Below, one piece after another: positions 1 to 9,429 of a DNA stretch of 64,000 nucleotides (its first letter is position 1; each line of letters begins with the position of its first letter). The stretch is from assembly GCA_963825565.1 (NCBI GenBank), contig CAWGTW010000004.1:1-64000 (forward strand), in the 5' to 3' direction. A program made the position numbers and the translations under genes. The notes beneath the pieces are model-generated. The model was not told the origin of the DNA, did not search any database, and worked only from the letters and a program-made list of their open reading frames with translations. Source of the DNA: JBFGCT01 sp963825565 (GTDB lineage: Bacteria; Actinomycetota; Acidimicrobiia; Acidimicrobiales; Ilumatobacteraceae).

Positions 1-1522
1 CCTCGATCGCCGGTATCTCGCGAGTCAGGACCAAGGTCGTCATCGATGGCCTCGCGGTTGGACGCCGGCGAACGCCGGAGCGGGCGAGGCCGATCCGGCG
101 GCGACGGGCGTTGCGCAACGACCGACTGCGCGACCACCGAGGGAGCTCTCGCCGCTTCGATCGCGACCCGGGCGTCGTCTCGAAGATCGGGCCGGGGGGC
201 CTTGGCTTTCCGCTCCACGGCGGGCAGGCACGGAACGAGAAGAAGAAACGGGAAGATCAGTGACTTCTGGCGCGTGAGGACGCCGAGGTTGGCGAAGCTG
301 GAGAACGCCAGCCCACTGAGGAACACGCTAGTCATCGCGAACGCAACGTAGGGATTGGTGACCAGCATCTTCGGGAGCGCACGAACACGACGCCACGAGA
401 GCGCGTACAGGCCGAGCAGCGCCATCATCTCGGCGGCCGACATCAGCTGGGCCAGGCCGCGCACCTCGTTCGGAAGTGGTCGCGTCAGCGTTCGGATGAC
501 GGCGAACGGCCAGTCGGTCGGACTGGCGATCGACGGCGGCACGAAGTTCGAGCCGGCCTGCGCCGTCCGTCTGGTCGTCTCGTCGAGGATCTCGGTGACC
601 GCGCCGAAGTCGGCTCGTCCTTGCGGGGCTCGAGGTACTTGAGGGTCGCCTGCGCGATGACGGTCAACGACACGGTCGCGATGACGATCACGCCGACGAG
701 TCCGAGACGACCACTCGCTTGCGCGAGTGGGCAGCGGTCTCCGATCGGGCGCCGAGCACGACCGCCAGCACGAGCGCCGGGAGGGCGCCCGCGACCCAGA
801 TCCCGGCCATGTGCGGCCGGATCACGGCGGCAACCCCGACGCCCAACGCAATGGCTACGACCGAGGTGGACCAGGCGCGCAGCGACAACAACGTGGCGAC
901 GCCATAGGTGCCGATCCCGAGCCCGAGCATCATCAGCGCCTCCTTGCCGATCGAGGACGGCCAGTAGACGATGCTCGGGAAGAGCACGCACAGCCAGGCG
1001 TACTTGCGCAGCGCCATGCCAGGGACGGCGATCGCCGCGGCCTTGACCATGAGGGCCAGTCCCCAGTAGGCGAGGAACGAGAACGTGACGAAGCCGGCGA
1101 GCTGGCTGCCGCCGGTCAGCGTGTAGACGAACGCCGTGAAGTGCTCGACGAACACGGTTCCGGTGCCGGCCGGGAGGACGTCGAAGAAGCTGCGCTCGCC
1201 CGACCACACCTCCCCGGCTGTCGACGGCGATGCTGTGGTACTTGCCGGCGTCGATGCCGCCGCCGTACGCCTCGAACCCGACCCAGTAGCGGGCGATGGC
1301 TCCGCCGAGCTTGATGAGCAGGCCCCACGTCATCACGGTGGCGACTGGCTCGATCGCCTCGGAACATGCCGTGCAAGCCGAGCCCGCCGAGGACGCCGTA
1401 GATCGGGATGACGATCAGCGCCCCCCAGATGTCGTACGACAAGTGGGTCATCGCCCAGCCGAGCGCGAGGAGGTAGGCCAGCCCGGCGGCGATCAGCAGG
1501 GTCTCGCCGCGGGGACGGTCAT
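1..1522 (-). CDS. Multi-spanning membrane protein of the glycan locus (polymerase-like), partial, frameshifted
   Basis: The gene runs off the left edge of the window. It can be followed across all three minus-strand frames as one membrane protein with about ten hydrophobic segments, for example around 1460-1500, 1010-1080, 830-900, 640-690 and 250-350. Between them lies the motif FPSIVYWPSSIGKEAL, typical of actinobacterial exopolysaccharide membrane proteins. The ATG at 1520-1522 overlaps the stop of the upstream Wzz/BY-kinase gene as ATGA. Frame changes are needed near 1510, near 1370, between 1200 and 1250, and near 620. The conserved hydrophobic pattern continues across each, so these look like base-level errors. 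The role as a Wzy-like polymerase or ligase is inferred from neighbours and topology, since I do not recognise a named family. Confidence 0.6.
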
Positions 1523-3218
1523 TCGACCGGTTCGAGTTCGGACTCGGGCTCGGACTCGGGCTCGGGTTCGGGCTCGGGTTCGGACTCGGGTTCGGACTCG
1601 GGTTCGGACTCGGACTCCGGCTGCAGGGCGCTATCCGCCCGGCGCCGACGCTTCCACCAACGCTGCTGCGTTTCGCTGTCCTTCCGGCGGCGGTCCGAAT
1701 ACTCGTAGTAGTGCGTCCGTTCGTTCTTGAGGCCGCCGAGCACGAGCAGCATCGGCACGGTCGTCAGGTCACGCAGGATGCCGACCGCCCGTTCGGCCTG
1801 AGCACTCGTCGTGTTGCCGACGCGGATCACGATCACGACGATGTCAGCGTGCGGGACGAGGTCGAGTACCTCGGCCGTCGCTCCGACCGGCGATGTGTCG
1901 ATGATGACCGAGTCGCAGAGCTCGACCAGCTCGTCGAGCTTGTTGGCGGTCGCCCGGACCAATTCGCCAGCCGACGCGTCGACGCTGACGAGGTCGAACA
2001 GCCTCAACCGCTCGACGCCAGACTTGCCGAGCAACGTGCGCGTGCCGAGCGCGTCGATGTCCTCGAGGAGGAACGGAAGCGGTTCCCCCGCCTCCGGGCC
2101 GAACACCGATGTCAGACGTGGCCGGCGGAAGTCGGCGTTGACCAGGATCGTGCGCTGGCCGGACTCGGCGGTGGCGGCGGCCAGGTTGGCGGCGAGTGAG
2201 GTCTTGCCGTCGCCCGGACTCGGCGAGACGACGAGGGTGATCGGCGCACGTTGGCGGGATTCGGCCGGCCCCTGCACGAACGCGACGACGTTGCGGACGG
2301 TTCGGTAGGAGTCGGACAGCGCATCGTGGCGATCGGAGGCGACCACGAGCTGGTCGCGGTCGCTGTCGCGGACCTTCGGGATCAGCACGCGGGCTCGGCA
2401 TGTCGGTCGCGACCTCGGCCTGTTCGCGAGTTCGCAGCTGCGGTCGATGCGTCCGAGCAGGAGCGCGACGCCGAGACCGACCGCTGCCCCGACGAGGGCA
2501 CCGAGGAACGCACGGCTGGTCCGGGACGCCGGCGCAGCGAGCCCACGGGTCGGTGATCTCGACCGCCTGGGCGCGTTCGAGCGTCGTGAAGCCGATCAGG
2601 GGTGGGTTGGCCGCAACGCTTCGCTCTGCTCGAACGCGACGCTGTACTGCCGGGAGATCGCACTCTGCTGTGCAAGGAGGATCGGATCCTCCTCGACTCC
2701 GGGCCAGGTCGCGGGTGATCTGCGTCAGTTCGACCTCGAGCTCGGTGAGCCGCTCGAGGGCGGCCGCCAGGCGTTCCTCGTAGATGACATCCTGCCGCTC
2801 GACGAGGTACGACGCGAGCTCGTCGGCGAACGTGTCGGCGACCGCCACGACACGCTCGGGGTCGCTGCCGGTCACGGTCAGCGTGAGCCCACCGGACGAG
2901 AAGTCGAACTCAGGGAGCACTTGGCTGGCGAGGGAGGCCGGATTCCCGTCGAACTCGAGCTCCTCGGCCGCACGACGTGGCACCTCACCCGTCGTAGCGA
3001 ACAGCGTGACCTGGCCGGGCTGTATCACTGTCGTCGCCGAACCGTCGGCGGACTGGTTGGACAGCATGGTGTGGGTCGCCGTGAACGTCCGCTCGACCTC
3101 CTCCTCCTCGACGGTATTCGGCTGCGGCAGTGCGCCGATGAGCGCGCCGGCGACCACGAACAGCACGATGACCCACCACCTGCGTTTGATCGCCCCGAGG
3201 GTCGCGATTTTCGTTCAT
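1519..3218 (-). CDS. Wzz-type chain-length regulator fused to BY-kinase ATPase, frameshifted
   Basis: Polysaccharide co-polymerase plus bacterial tyrosine kinase, expected to control export or polymerisation of a capsule or exopolysaccharide at the inner membrane. From the start near 3218 there is a TM helix (WWVIVLFVVAGALIGALP), an extracytoplasmic Wzz region with coiled coil (EERLAAALERLTELEVEL), and a second TM (LGALVGAAVGLGVALLL). Then comes the ATPase with Walker A SPGDGKTSLAANLA, Walker A' ILVNADFRRPR and Walker B SVIIDTSP. The C-terminus is a Glu/Ser/Pro repeat tail with few tyrosines, so the usual Tyr cluster is reduced to a YYEY motif just before it. The frame shifts near 3195, 2690, 2560, 2450 and 2395. 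It is translationally coupled to the downstream membrane protein (ATGA). The domain assignment is secure and the polymer is unknown. Confidence 0.8.
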
Positions 3219-3354
3219 CTCAGATTCCGATCCGCTCAGCGCACAACGCTAGCAACCAGGCGCCAGTTCCCATCGGCACCCTCTGTTCGACACGGTTCCT
3301 TGACGATCACTTGACGGCGAGCCCGGTACTGCTCGGCGGCGGGATCCGCGCACG

Positions 3355-4450
3355 TCAACGGGTCAAGCGTCCGCCGTCGGAACGGATCCGTGACCAAAGG
3401 TACCGTCCCTGAGCGATTGGACCAGATCGCCGGCGGCGAGCTGCGTAGTCCGGGCCGGTCGCGAAGTATCCGCGGAGGTACAGCGCTCGATTCCTCCACC
3501 CACTCAGGAGTCGGAGGTACGCAAGCTCCTCGGTTGCGGCGCGGCGCCGAGGTGAGAGGTACGCGTGGTCGACGAGCCGATCGCGCCCCGTGTAGGGCTG
3601 CCGCATGGCGACACGCCAATCTCCGGGAATCGACAACTGCGCCGCCTCATAGCTCGACGAAATTGCGTGTTCGACGAGTGATCGAACCTTCCAGACGTCG
3701 GCGTGGGCGAGCACGGCGGCCGCGGATGTCGCGCTCGCCTCGACCAGCACGAGCACGTCGGCCGTGCTGGAGAGTCGACGGTAGGGGCCGCGGGACATCG
3801 CATGGAGTGCGGCGTGAATCAACCGATCAGTGCGGGAGAGCGCCGGCAACTCGAAGCCTGCGATTCGGTACATCGCGGCGTCGGTGAGCAGCTCCGAGGT
3901 TGGGACGAGCTGGCCGACGGCGCGGTGGGCAATCCGCTGATGGACGTCGACCTCGACCCGGCCAGGTCGGCGCCACGTGATCGCATGTGTGAACTGCGCA
4001 TGATGACGGGGCAGCGTGTACGGGCGTCTCCAGCCCTGGTCGTCCAACAGCGCGCTGACGGCGGCGAAGTCATGTGGCGACACGAGCAAGTCGATGTCGC
4101 CGAACTGGCGAAGGGATGGATCTACATAGTCGAGATGCGCAGTTGCCGCGCCTTTCAACACCGCAAACGCGTAGCGGTGCCGCTCGAGCAACATGGCGAT
4201 CTCGAGGAGGGTGTGTTCGAAGCCGACCATCGTCCCCATCACGTCGAGCTGAATCGCCGTCGCCTCGGCGAGCTGCGTCTCGCCGATGCCGGTCGCCGTC
4301 GAGGTGGCGATGTGGTGTAGCAGGGGAAGCACGCGCTCGGTCGCGTGCCAGGTCGACCCAGCGTGCCCAGTCGTTCGCGGCCGGCTCGACCGGGCCCCCG
4401 GCCCCGACCGCGGCGCGGAGCAGGCGTGCGCTACGCAGGTCGTTGTTCAA
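3355..4450 (-). CDS. Nucleotidyltransferase family protein (NTP_transf_5 type), frameshifted near start
   Basis: About 365 residues. The N-terminus has the family pattern of a helix with DWARWVDLA leading into LPLLHHIA. It is followed by AFAVLKGAATAHLDY and the metal-binding GDIDLLV motif near residue 117, then a helical C-terminal half rich in Arg and His. This family is related to the DNA polymerase beta-type nucleotidyltransferases and recurs in peptide-modification and capsule loci beside PqqD and HprK-like genes. Its substrate is unknown. The TTG start at 4450 overlaps the end of the upstream PqqD gene by about 20 bases, implying coupled translation. One frame change is needed near 4345 to join the first 35 codons to the rest. 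The family call is firm and the activity inferred. Confidence 0.75.
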
Positions 4451-4724
4451 TGAGGCCCTCGTCGATGAGTCGTGTGATCACATCGTTGAGCCCGGTGTGC
4501 CTCGCTGCGGAAGCGACGGAGGGGTACAGCCCGTCGAGCGTTCGTTCGAGTTCGGGTCCGTTGCGCCAGTCGACGAGCTCGTGCCACACCGATGCGGCCG
4601 TGCTGTTGAGCACGAGGGGCGTGCCATCGGAGGGCCGTGCGACGATGACTCGATCGCCGACCGTTCGCCGCGGGGTGGGTCGCTGCCGGTACTCAGGGGG
4701 GCTGATGGGCTTGATTCCAGCCAA
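4431..4724 (-). CDS. PqqD family peptide-binding chaperone
   Basis: A 97-residue single-domain protein. It starts with Arg/Pro-rich RQRPTPRR, then beta strands with VGDRVIVAR and PLVLNSTAASVWHEL, and a winged-helix half ending GLNDVITRLIDEGLIEQ. This is the PqqD/RiPP-recognition-element fold, which typically binds a precursor peptide or presents a substrate to a modifying enzyme. I chose the TTG at 4724 because no ATG lies close to the domain edge and the frame farther upstream is not conserved-looking. The gene overlaps the start of the nucleotidyltransferase and is divergent from the Tat-exported protein at 4835. No radical SAM enzyme is visible nearby. Confidence 0.75.
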   Translation of the reverse strand: MAGIKPISPPEYRQRPTPRRTVGDRVIVARPSDGTPLVLNSTAASVWHELVDWRNGPELERTLDGLYPSVASAARHTGLNDVITRLIDEGLIEQRPA

Positions 4725-4834
4725 TCTAGCCCTGCTCGGGTGACACCTGGCCTGGTGATTCAGGTTGCGTGATCGTCTCGGATGGGCCAGACTTGACTCC
4801 GGAAATCCAAGTTGGGCACTGCTGAGGAGCAACA

Positions 4835-5509
4835 ATGGGCGTGGACGGTGGAACAGAAGGCAATGGAGGCGCGTCGCGCGTCGATCGACGGAAGCTGCTG
4901 AAGGGTGCAGCTGCGGTCGGCGTCGGTGTGGCCGCATGGTCAACCCCGAGCATCACGTCGTTGGGCGGCACCCCCGTGTACGCCGCACAGTGCACCGGGC
5001 CGATCACGAACTACTTCTTGGGCCAGCGCAACACGTCGTGTGACTGCAACGGATTCAGCATCTCGGGTGACACGTCCTCACCGGTGTACAAGTTCGTGCA
5101 GTACAAGTGGCCGTTCACGGGCGACTGCGGTCAGACCGTCTACGACTCGAATCCGAGCGCGCCGGGCACGCAGCCAGCTGGCCCCCGCGTCCCCACGTTC
5201 AACTTCGGCAACAACGGCGAGTGCCCGCCCGACACGTGGAAGGGCAACAGCCCACCGCCGAACGGCATTGCGGCGGTCACCATCCCAGGTGGCAGCGACT
5301 GGTGCGTGATCACCGTGAAGGTGCTGCTAAACAACTGTGGGAGCTCGGTGCTGGCCACCGCAACCACCGGGCTCGTCGGCGGCACTGCAAAGACCGTTGC
5401 GATGCCACGCGTACTCTGTGCGTCGACCGGCCCGACGCCGAGCAGCATCTTCCTCCAGATGTTCCTCACCTGCGCCGAGGACGACGCCTGCCTCACCGAC
5501 GCGTACTGA
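4835..5509 (+). CDS. Tat-exported cysteine-rich protein of unknown function
   Basis: 224 residues. A clear Tat signal (DRRKLLKGAAAVGVGVAAW) ends near an APVYAAQ-like cleavage site (VYAAQ, residues 48-52). The mature part is Gly/Pro/Thr-rich with about ten cysteines, including CDC, DWC and CAEDDAC, suggesting disulfides formed after folding or a metal site. A good ribosome site (GAGGAG) lies 8 bases before the ATG. It is the only plus-strand gene in the HprK/PqqD/nucleotidyltransferase cluster, divergent from PqqD and convergent with the pseudo-HprK. It is therefore a candidate substrate of that system, by inference only. I do not recognise a catalytic domain. Confidence 0.7.
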   Translation: MGVDGGTEGNGGASRVDRRKLLKGAAAVGVGVAAWSTPSITSLGGTPVYAAQCTGPITNYFLGQRNTSCDCNGFSISGDTSSPVYKFVQYKWPFTGDCGQTVYDSNPSAPGTQPAGPRVPTFNFGNNGECPPDTWKGNSPPPNGIAAVTIPGGSDWCVITVKVLLNNCGSSVLATATTGLVGGTAKTVAMPRVLCASTGPTPSSIFLQMFLTCAEDDACLTDAY

Positions 5510-5525
5510 GCGCGGTCTCAGACGC
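5501..5525. terminator. Bidirectional terminator hairpin overlapping two stop codons
   Basis: GCGTACTGAG at 5501-5510 pairs with CTCAGACGC at 5517-5525, with one bulged A and a 6-base loop. The hairpin contains the stop codons of both convergent genes, the Tat protein and the HprK paralogue. Confidence 0.6.
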
Positions 5526-6267
5526 TGAGGGCTTCGTAGACGCCGTTTCTGTCTTCTACGTCGACCGCCGCCGGGTCCTTGTCGGCGAGTCGCTCTGCAA
5601 CCGACATCGCAACGTCACGGGACGTGCCCGCAAGTGCCCGGGCAAGGAAGGCGACGACCTGGGCACGCGACGGAACGTCGGGTCCTGCCTTCGGAACGAT
5701 GATCGACCGGATTTCGATCCGCCGACCGTCGGGCCGCAGGTGGCCGCGTATGTCGCCGTCGTTGTCGTTGTCGTTGTCCAGCCACGGTGCCGGCGTCATC
5801 TCCAGTTCGCCTGCCGGTGTGATGTCGACCACGAGGCGGTCGACGATCCGGTGCGACACACGTGAGAGTTGACCCTCGATCGCCGGTGGCGAGCTGAACA
5901 ACGGAAAGCCGGTGAGGACCGCACGAGCATCTGGGCCGACGACCGCCCGCATCCGGAGGCGAACGGTGTCGTCCGGTGGCTGGAGCAATGCCCCGAGGTG
6001 GCTGAGGAGGACGGCGATGCTGTCGGCGGCGGTGCGGGTACGGGCAAGCACGAAGCCGGAATGATCGACGAGCACGTGGAGCGCTCCCGGGTTGTCCGGA
6101 GCCTGGATCATGAATCCTGGGTCCGCCGGCTCCTCGGTCAGATGACCGGCGAGGATCGTCCGAAGTTGTTGAGCGACGTCGGGGTGGTCGCTCAGCACCC
6201 TGACGCGTGCCCCGGTGATGTCCAGGTCGACCGCCTCGGTTCCCACGGAACCGCTGGAGCCGAACAT
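5518..6267 (-). CDS. HprK-like paralogue lacking the P-loop (predicted pseudokinase)
   Basis: 249 residues. By eye it aligns along its length with the HprK-like protein encoded at 6624-7784: an N-terminal alpha/beta region, then a core beta strand VRLRMRAVVGPDARAV. Where the active paralogue has the Walker A loop ADPGTGKT, this protein has LTGFPLFSSPP (residues 118-128), with neither Lys nor the Gly pattern. A short acidic DNDNDND tract follows. The ATG directly abuts the upstream stop (TGAATG), so it is the last gene of a three-gene operon. It probably acts as a partner or regulatory subunit. The homology is my manual comparison of similarly placed motifs and needs a structure prediction. 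Confidence 0.55.
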   Translation of the reverse strand: MFGSSGSVGTEAVDLDITGARVRVLSDHPDVAQQLRTILAGHLTEEPADPGFMIQAPDNPGALHVLVDHSGFVLARTRTAADSIAVLLSHLGALLQPPDDTVRLRMRAVVGPDARAVLTGFPLFSSPPAIEGQLSRVSHRIVDRLVVDITPAGELEMTPAPWLDNDNDNDGDIRGHLRPDGRRIEIRSIIVPKAGPDVPSRAQVVAFLARALAGTSRDVAMSVAERLADKDPAAVDVEDRNGVYEALSV

Positions 6268-6624
6268 TCAATGGTTGCGGGGGGCCGGGAAGATGCCGAG
6301 ATCGGTTTCGGCCTCCTGGCTTGGTGATGAGTCGAGCAGTGCGCCGTCGTCCAGTACCGAGATGATCCCGCGGATCCGGTTGCGGGCGACCGCCTCGGGG
6401 ACGCCGACGGCTTCTGCGACGTCTGCCACCAATTCGCCGACAGCGGTCTCGCCATCGAGGAACGTGACGAGGAGCGCGGCAACCGGATCGAGGTGGACGG
6501 GCTCGATCCCGGCCGGTGACCATGCGACCGCCTCGGAGTCGTAGCGGCGGACAAGCGCGTCATTGCGGAACCTCGGCGTCGACGAGTCAAACGCCTCCGG
6601 GGCAACCATCGTGTCGGAAATCAT
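6268..6624 (-). CDS. PqqD-like small protein
   Basis: 118 residues starting at the ATG that overlaps the preceding stop as TGATG. The N-terminal half has strands RFRNDALVRRYD and VAWSPAGIEPVHLDPVA. The C-terminal half is a winged-helix-like ELVADVAEAVGVPEAVARNR followed by ISVLDDGALL. This matches the layout of PqqD-family chaperones, and it is the second free-standing PqqD-like protein in the cluster. It lies between the HprK-PqqD fusion and the P-loop-less paralogue in one operon. Its substrate is unknown. The family call is moderate because the domain is divergent. Confidence 0.6.
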   Translation of the reverse strand: MISDTMVAPEAFDSSTPRFRNDALVRRYDSEAVAWSPAGIEPVHLDPVAALLVTFLDGETAVGELVADVAEAVGVPEAVARNRIRGIISVLDDGALLDSSPSQEAETDLGIFPAPRNH

Positions 6625-7784
6625 CACTCTCCGGTCGGCTCGCCAACGGGTGCACGAGCGATCAGCCCGTGGGACGAGAGTTGTTCGAGGAACGAGATCG
6701 TGCCGGGGGACGTCAATGCGTCGAGCGGCCACCAATCCGGTGCGAGGCCGTGGAGTGCCCACCAGACACCGGTGCCCGCTTCGTCGAGCGCCACGATTGC
6801 GCCGTCGTCGGTGTCGTGTACGACCGCTCGATCACCGATGGCCACCGAACGGACGGTGTCCGGCACGAGCCACCCGTCGACCGGTTCGCGGTGGCTCGGG
6901 AGGCGACGAACCTCGAGGGGTTCACTTCGTTCCCGCGCGAATTGCTCGATGAGCTCAGTCGAGTCGGCGAGGGGTGCTACCGGGAGGGAGACACACCGGC
7001 TCCGGCCGGCGAGCTGGGCCAGGACGTACACCGTTTCGGGGCCGAATCGCTCGGCGTCCATGGTCTGGCCCATGAGGCTGACTACTGCGTCAGCGGGGTG
7101 GAGCGGCACGGGGACAGGTGGGTCGTAGAACGACTGGTTGGGGCGGATCTCCAGGATGACCACGACGACCGGTTCGACCTCGGCGGCGATCGGGACCGGA
7201 ATCGCGCTCGCCGGAATGTGCCACCACCGATCGTCGTCCGGGTTGAGCGACACCCGGAAATCGGCTAGCTCAGGAACCAGTTGGCCGCCGCCGGGCTTGA
7301 TCATCAGGGGCTTGGCGAAGCCGGTTGCAGTCGGCGAGTCGATCGACAGCGCGATCATCTCGTCGGACGTGTACGTCCATTTCCTTCCGGCGAGTGCGGC
7401 CGCCAGGGTGGTCTTACCGGTGCCAGGGTCGGCCGAGATCAGAACGCCGCGCCCCTCCAAGGACAATGCGGCGCAGTGAAGGTGGAGCCGATCCGGGTCC
7501 GAGTCCAGGGCCAGCCTGCTCACACCCGTGACTGCCGCCGCCAGTGCCCCATTGATCTGTTGCGCGTTCGTGGACCGTCCGTCGCCGACCTGCACCGACC
7601 AGTGCCCCTCGTCGCCCTCGGCGATGACGATCAGTGTCGGCGTGGCGCCCGGGTCCCCGTCGGGAAGGTCGGCGAACAGCGCCTTGACCAGATCGCGCAC
7701 CGCTGCCGTCGGACAACGAACCACGAACGTGGCCCGGCCTGCGCCAAAGGGAGGGGTCAGGTAACCGTTCTCGCCGCTCGCCAC
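6624..7784 (-). CDS. HprK-related serine kinase-like ATPase with C-terminal PqqD-like domain
   Basis: 386 residues, GTG start. Residues 90-260 form an HPr-kinase-like core with Walker A ADPGTGKT (118-125), and the acidic pair in YTSDEMIAL (139-146) sits where HprK has its metal and base residues. Residues 295-380 resemble a PqqD domain (AIGDRAVVHDTDDGAIVALDEAGTGVWW, then a winged helix ending SHGLIARA). No PTS or HPr gene is visible, so this is not classical carbon-catabolite HprK. It belongs with the HprK-related kinases found with PqqD proteins and nucleotidyltransferases in predicted peptide-modification loci. It is first of three overlapping genes. ATP binding is well supported and the phosphorylated target unknown. 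Confidence 0.75.
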   Translation of the reverse strand: MASGENGYLTPPFGAGRATFVVRCPTAAVRDLVKALFADLPDGDPGATPTLIVIAEGDEGHWSVQVGDGRSTNAQQINGALAAAVTGVSRLALDSDPDRLHLHCAALSLEGRGVLISADPGTGKTTLAAALAGRKWTYTSDEMIALSIDSPTATGFAKPLMIKPGGGQLVPELADFRVSLNPDDDRWWHIPASAIPVPIAAEVEPVVVVILEIRPNQSFYDPPVPVPLHPADAVVSLMGQTMDAERFGPETVYVLAQLAGRSRCVSLPVAPLADSTELIEQFARERSEPLEVRRLPSHREPVDGWLVPDTVRSVAIGDRAVVHDTDDGAIVALDEAGTGVWWALHGLAPDWWPLDALTSPGTISFLEQLSSHGLIARAPVGEPTGE

Positions 7785-7826
7785 GACCCAAACGCTACCG
7801 CTGTGTATGGCCTTGAGGCAGATTGT

Positions 7827-9126
7827 TCACAGGACCTCGCCGGTGAATTCGACGCCGCGCATCAGGTTCTTCGTGTCGAACACGAGGCTGGCGTGGTCGG
7901 CGATCGTCGGCCGGTACGAACTCGTCGTGGTCGACCAGCACGATCGTGATGTCGGCGGCGGCCAGCTCGGCCGGACCGAACTCGACGAGCGGGAACCGCA
8001 GGTCGAGGGCGTTGACCTCGGGGATGTGGGGGTCGCAGAACACGACCTCGGCGCCGCTCTCGGCCAGCCGCTCGGCGACGTCGACGCTCGGGCTTTCCCG
8101 CCAGTCGCTCGTGTTGCGCTTGTACGCCAGGCCGAGCAGCAGCACCCGGCTGCCGTTGAGGCTCTTGCGCTGGGCGTTGAGCATGCGCCGTGACGCGGGT
8201 GTGGACGTAGTCGGGCATGTGCTCGTTGACGTCGTTGGCCAGCTCGACGAAGCGGAACGTGTGGCCGAGGTGCTGCTTGACCCGCCAGGCGAGGTAGCTC
8301 GGGTCGATCGGCAGGCAGTGGCCGCCGACGCCGGGGCCGGGGGTGAAGCGCATGTAGCCGAACGGCTTGGTCGAGGCGGCGTCGATCGCCCGCCACACGT
8401 CGACGCCGAGCTCGCGGGCGAACATCGCCAGCTCGTTGACCAGCGCGATGTTGACGTGGCGGAACGTGTTCTCGAGCAGCTTGACCAGCTCGGCCTCGGC
8501 GGGCGAGCCGACGGGGACCGTCGTGTCGACCAGGGCGGCGAAGAACGCGTCGACCGCGGCGAGCGAGTCGTCGTCGACGCCGCTCGTGACCTTCGGCGTG
8601 TTGACGAACGTGTGCGTCGTGTTGCCCGGGTCGATCCGCTCGGGGGAGTAGCCGAGCCGGTACTCGCCGGGGCCGAGGCCCGGACGTCTCCTCGAGGATC
8701 GGGGCGAGCAGCTCGGTCGTCGTGCCCGGGTAGGTCGTGCTCTCCAGGACGACGCAGGCGCCGCGGGCGGAGGTGGGCGCCGAGCGTGCGGCCGGCGTCC
8801 TCGATGTAGGCGAGGTCGGGAGCGCCGTCGCGCAGGGGGGTCGGGACGCTGATCACCGCGACGTCGAAGCCGGCGAGGTCGTCGGCGTCGGCGGTCGGGA
8901 GGTAGCCGTGCTCGAGCGCGTGCTTGACGGTTGCGTCGCCGATGTCGCCGACGAAGCTCTCGCCGGCCTGGAGCGCCTTCACCCGCTCGGCCGACACGTC
9001 GAACCCGACGACGTCGCCGAACCCGACCTCGACGGCGCGCATCGCCACCGGCAGCCCGACGTAGCCCTGCCCGACGACGACGATCTTCGCCGTGCGCTCC
9101 CCGATCCGTTGCAGCAGTCCGTCCAT
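7827..9126 (-). CDS. UDP-glucose/UDP-GlcNAc-type nucleotide-sugar 6-dehydrogenase, frameshifted
   Basis: NAD-dependent oxidation of a UDP-sugar to a uronic acid, supplying the glycan locus. About 430 residues starting MDGLLQRIGER. Rossmann motif GQGYVGLP is followed by VISVPTPLRDG, the YSPERIDPG segment, the four-helix middle domain (KLLENTFRHVNIALVNELA), the catalytic Cys in GPGVGGHCLPIDP, and the C-terminal Rossmann domain (LLLGLAYKRNTSDWRESP). These features fit the WbpA/UDP-GlcNAc dehydrogenase branch better than Ugd, but that is a judgement. Indels split the gene near 8770, 8690, 8200 and 7910, and the last 30 codons (ending FTGEVL) are in another frame. All catalytic motifs are intact. 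Confidence 0.85.
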
Positions 9127-9173
9127 CTCGATCCGCCAGCCTACGAGCCCTCCGTCCCCACCCCACGGACTCC

Positions 9174-9220
9174 CTCCGGTGAGAGGTGAGACCACCTGCC
9201 CGCTCCAGATCTCACCGGAG
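9174..9220. repeat. Intergenic palindrome, GGTGAGA family, copy 1
   Basis: CTCCGGTGAGA (9174-9184) is perfectly complementary to TCTCACCGGAG (9210-9220) with a 25-base loop. The left arm continues as GGTGAGACC, matching the left arm of copy 2. Confidence 0.65.
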
Positions 9221-9238
9221 CGCCGCCCGCACCCGGTT

Positions 9239-9279
9239 CGGTGAGAGGTGAGACCACCCCCTGGTCTCACCTCTCACCG
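9239..9279. repeat. Intergenic palindrome, GGTGAGA family, copy 2 (18-bp perfect stem)
   Basis: CGGTGAGAGGTGAGACCA (9239-9256) pairs perfectly with 9262-9279 around a CCCCC loop. It sits between divergent genes, so it is not positioned as a normal terminator. Confidence 0.75.
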
Positions 9280-9429
9280 GAAGGTTCGGGAGGCAGGAGT
9301 GGGGCGGGCGGGATTGTCGAGTGAGATTAGGATTGGCCGACGGCGAAATCGGTGGACACGCGGTGCCGAGCGCCACGCGGACAATCTGGTGGTGACCCTG
9401 CTGCCGGGACTTCGCCCCGAGGGAGACCG

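Larger units (their letters stand above)
9127..9429. other. 303-base intergenic region with two hairpin elements
   Basis: No gene is visible between the divergent dehydrogenase and hydrolase genes. The left two thirds are occupied by the two related hairpins described at 9174-9220 and 9239-9279. The right part, 9300-9429, contains only the leader of the hydrolase gene with GGGAG before its ATG. Confidence 0.5.

Noticed and set aside
6624..7784. Annotation as classical HprK of carbon catabolite control
   Set aside because: There is no HPr or PTS gene nearby, and the C-terminal PqqD-like domain and the neighbours point to the HprK-related group instead.
1..9126. Calling the frameshifted glycan genes pseudogenes
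   Set aside because: Catalytic motifs survive on both sides of every break, breaks are single-base, and in-frame stops have not accumulated. Sequencing error is simpler.
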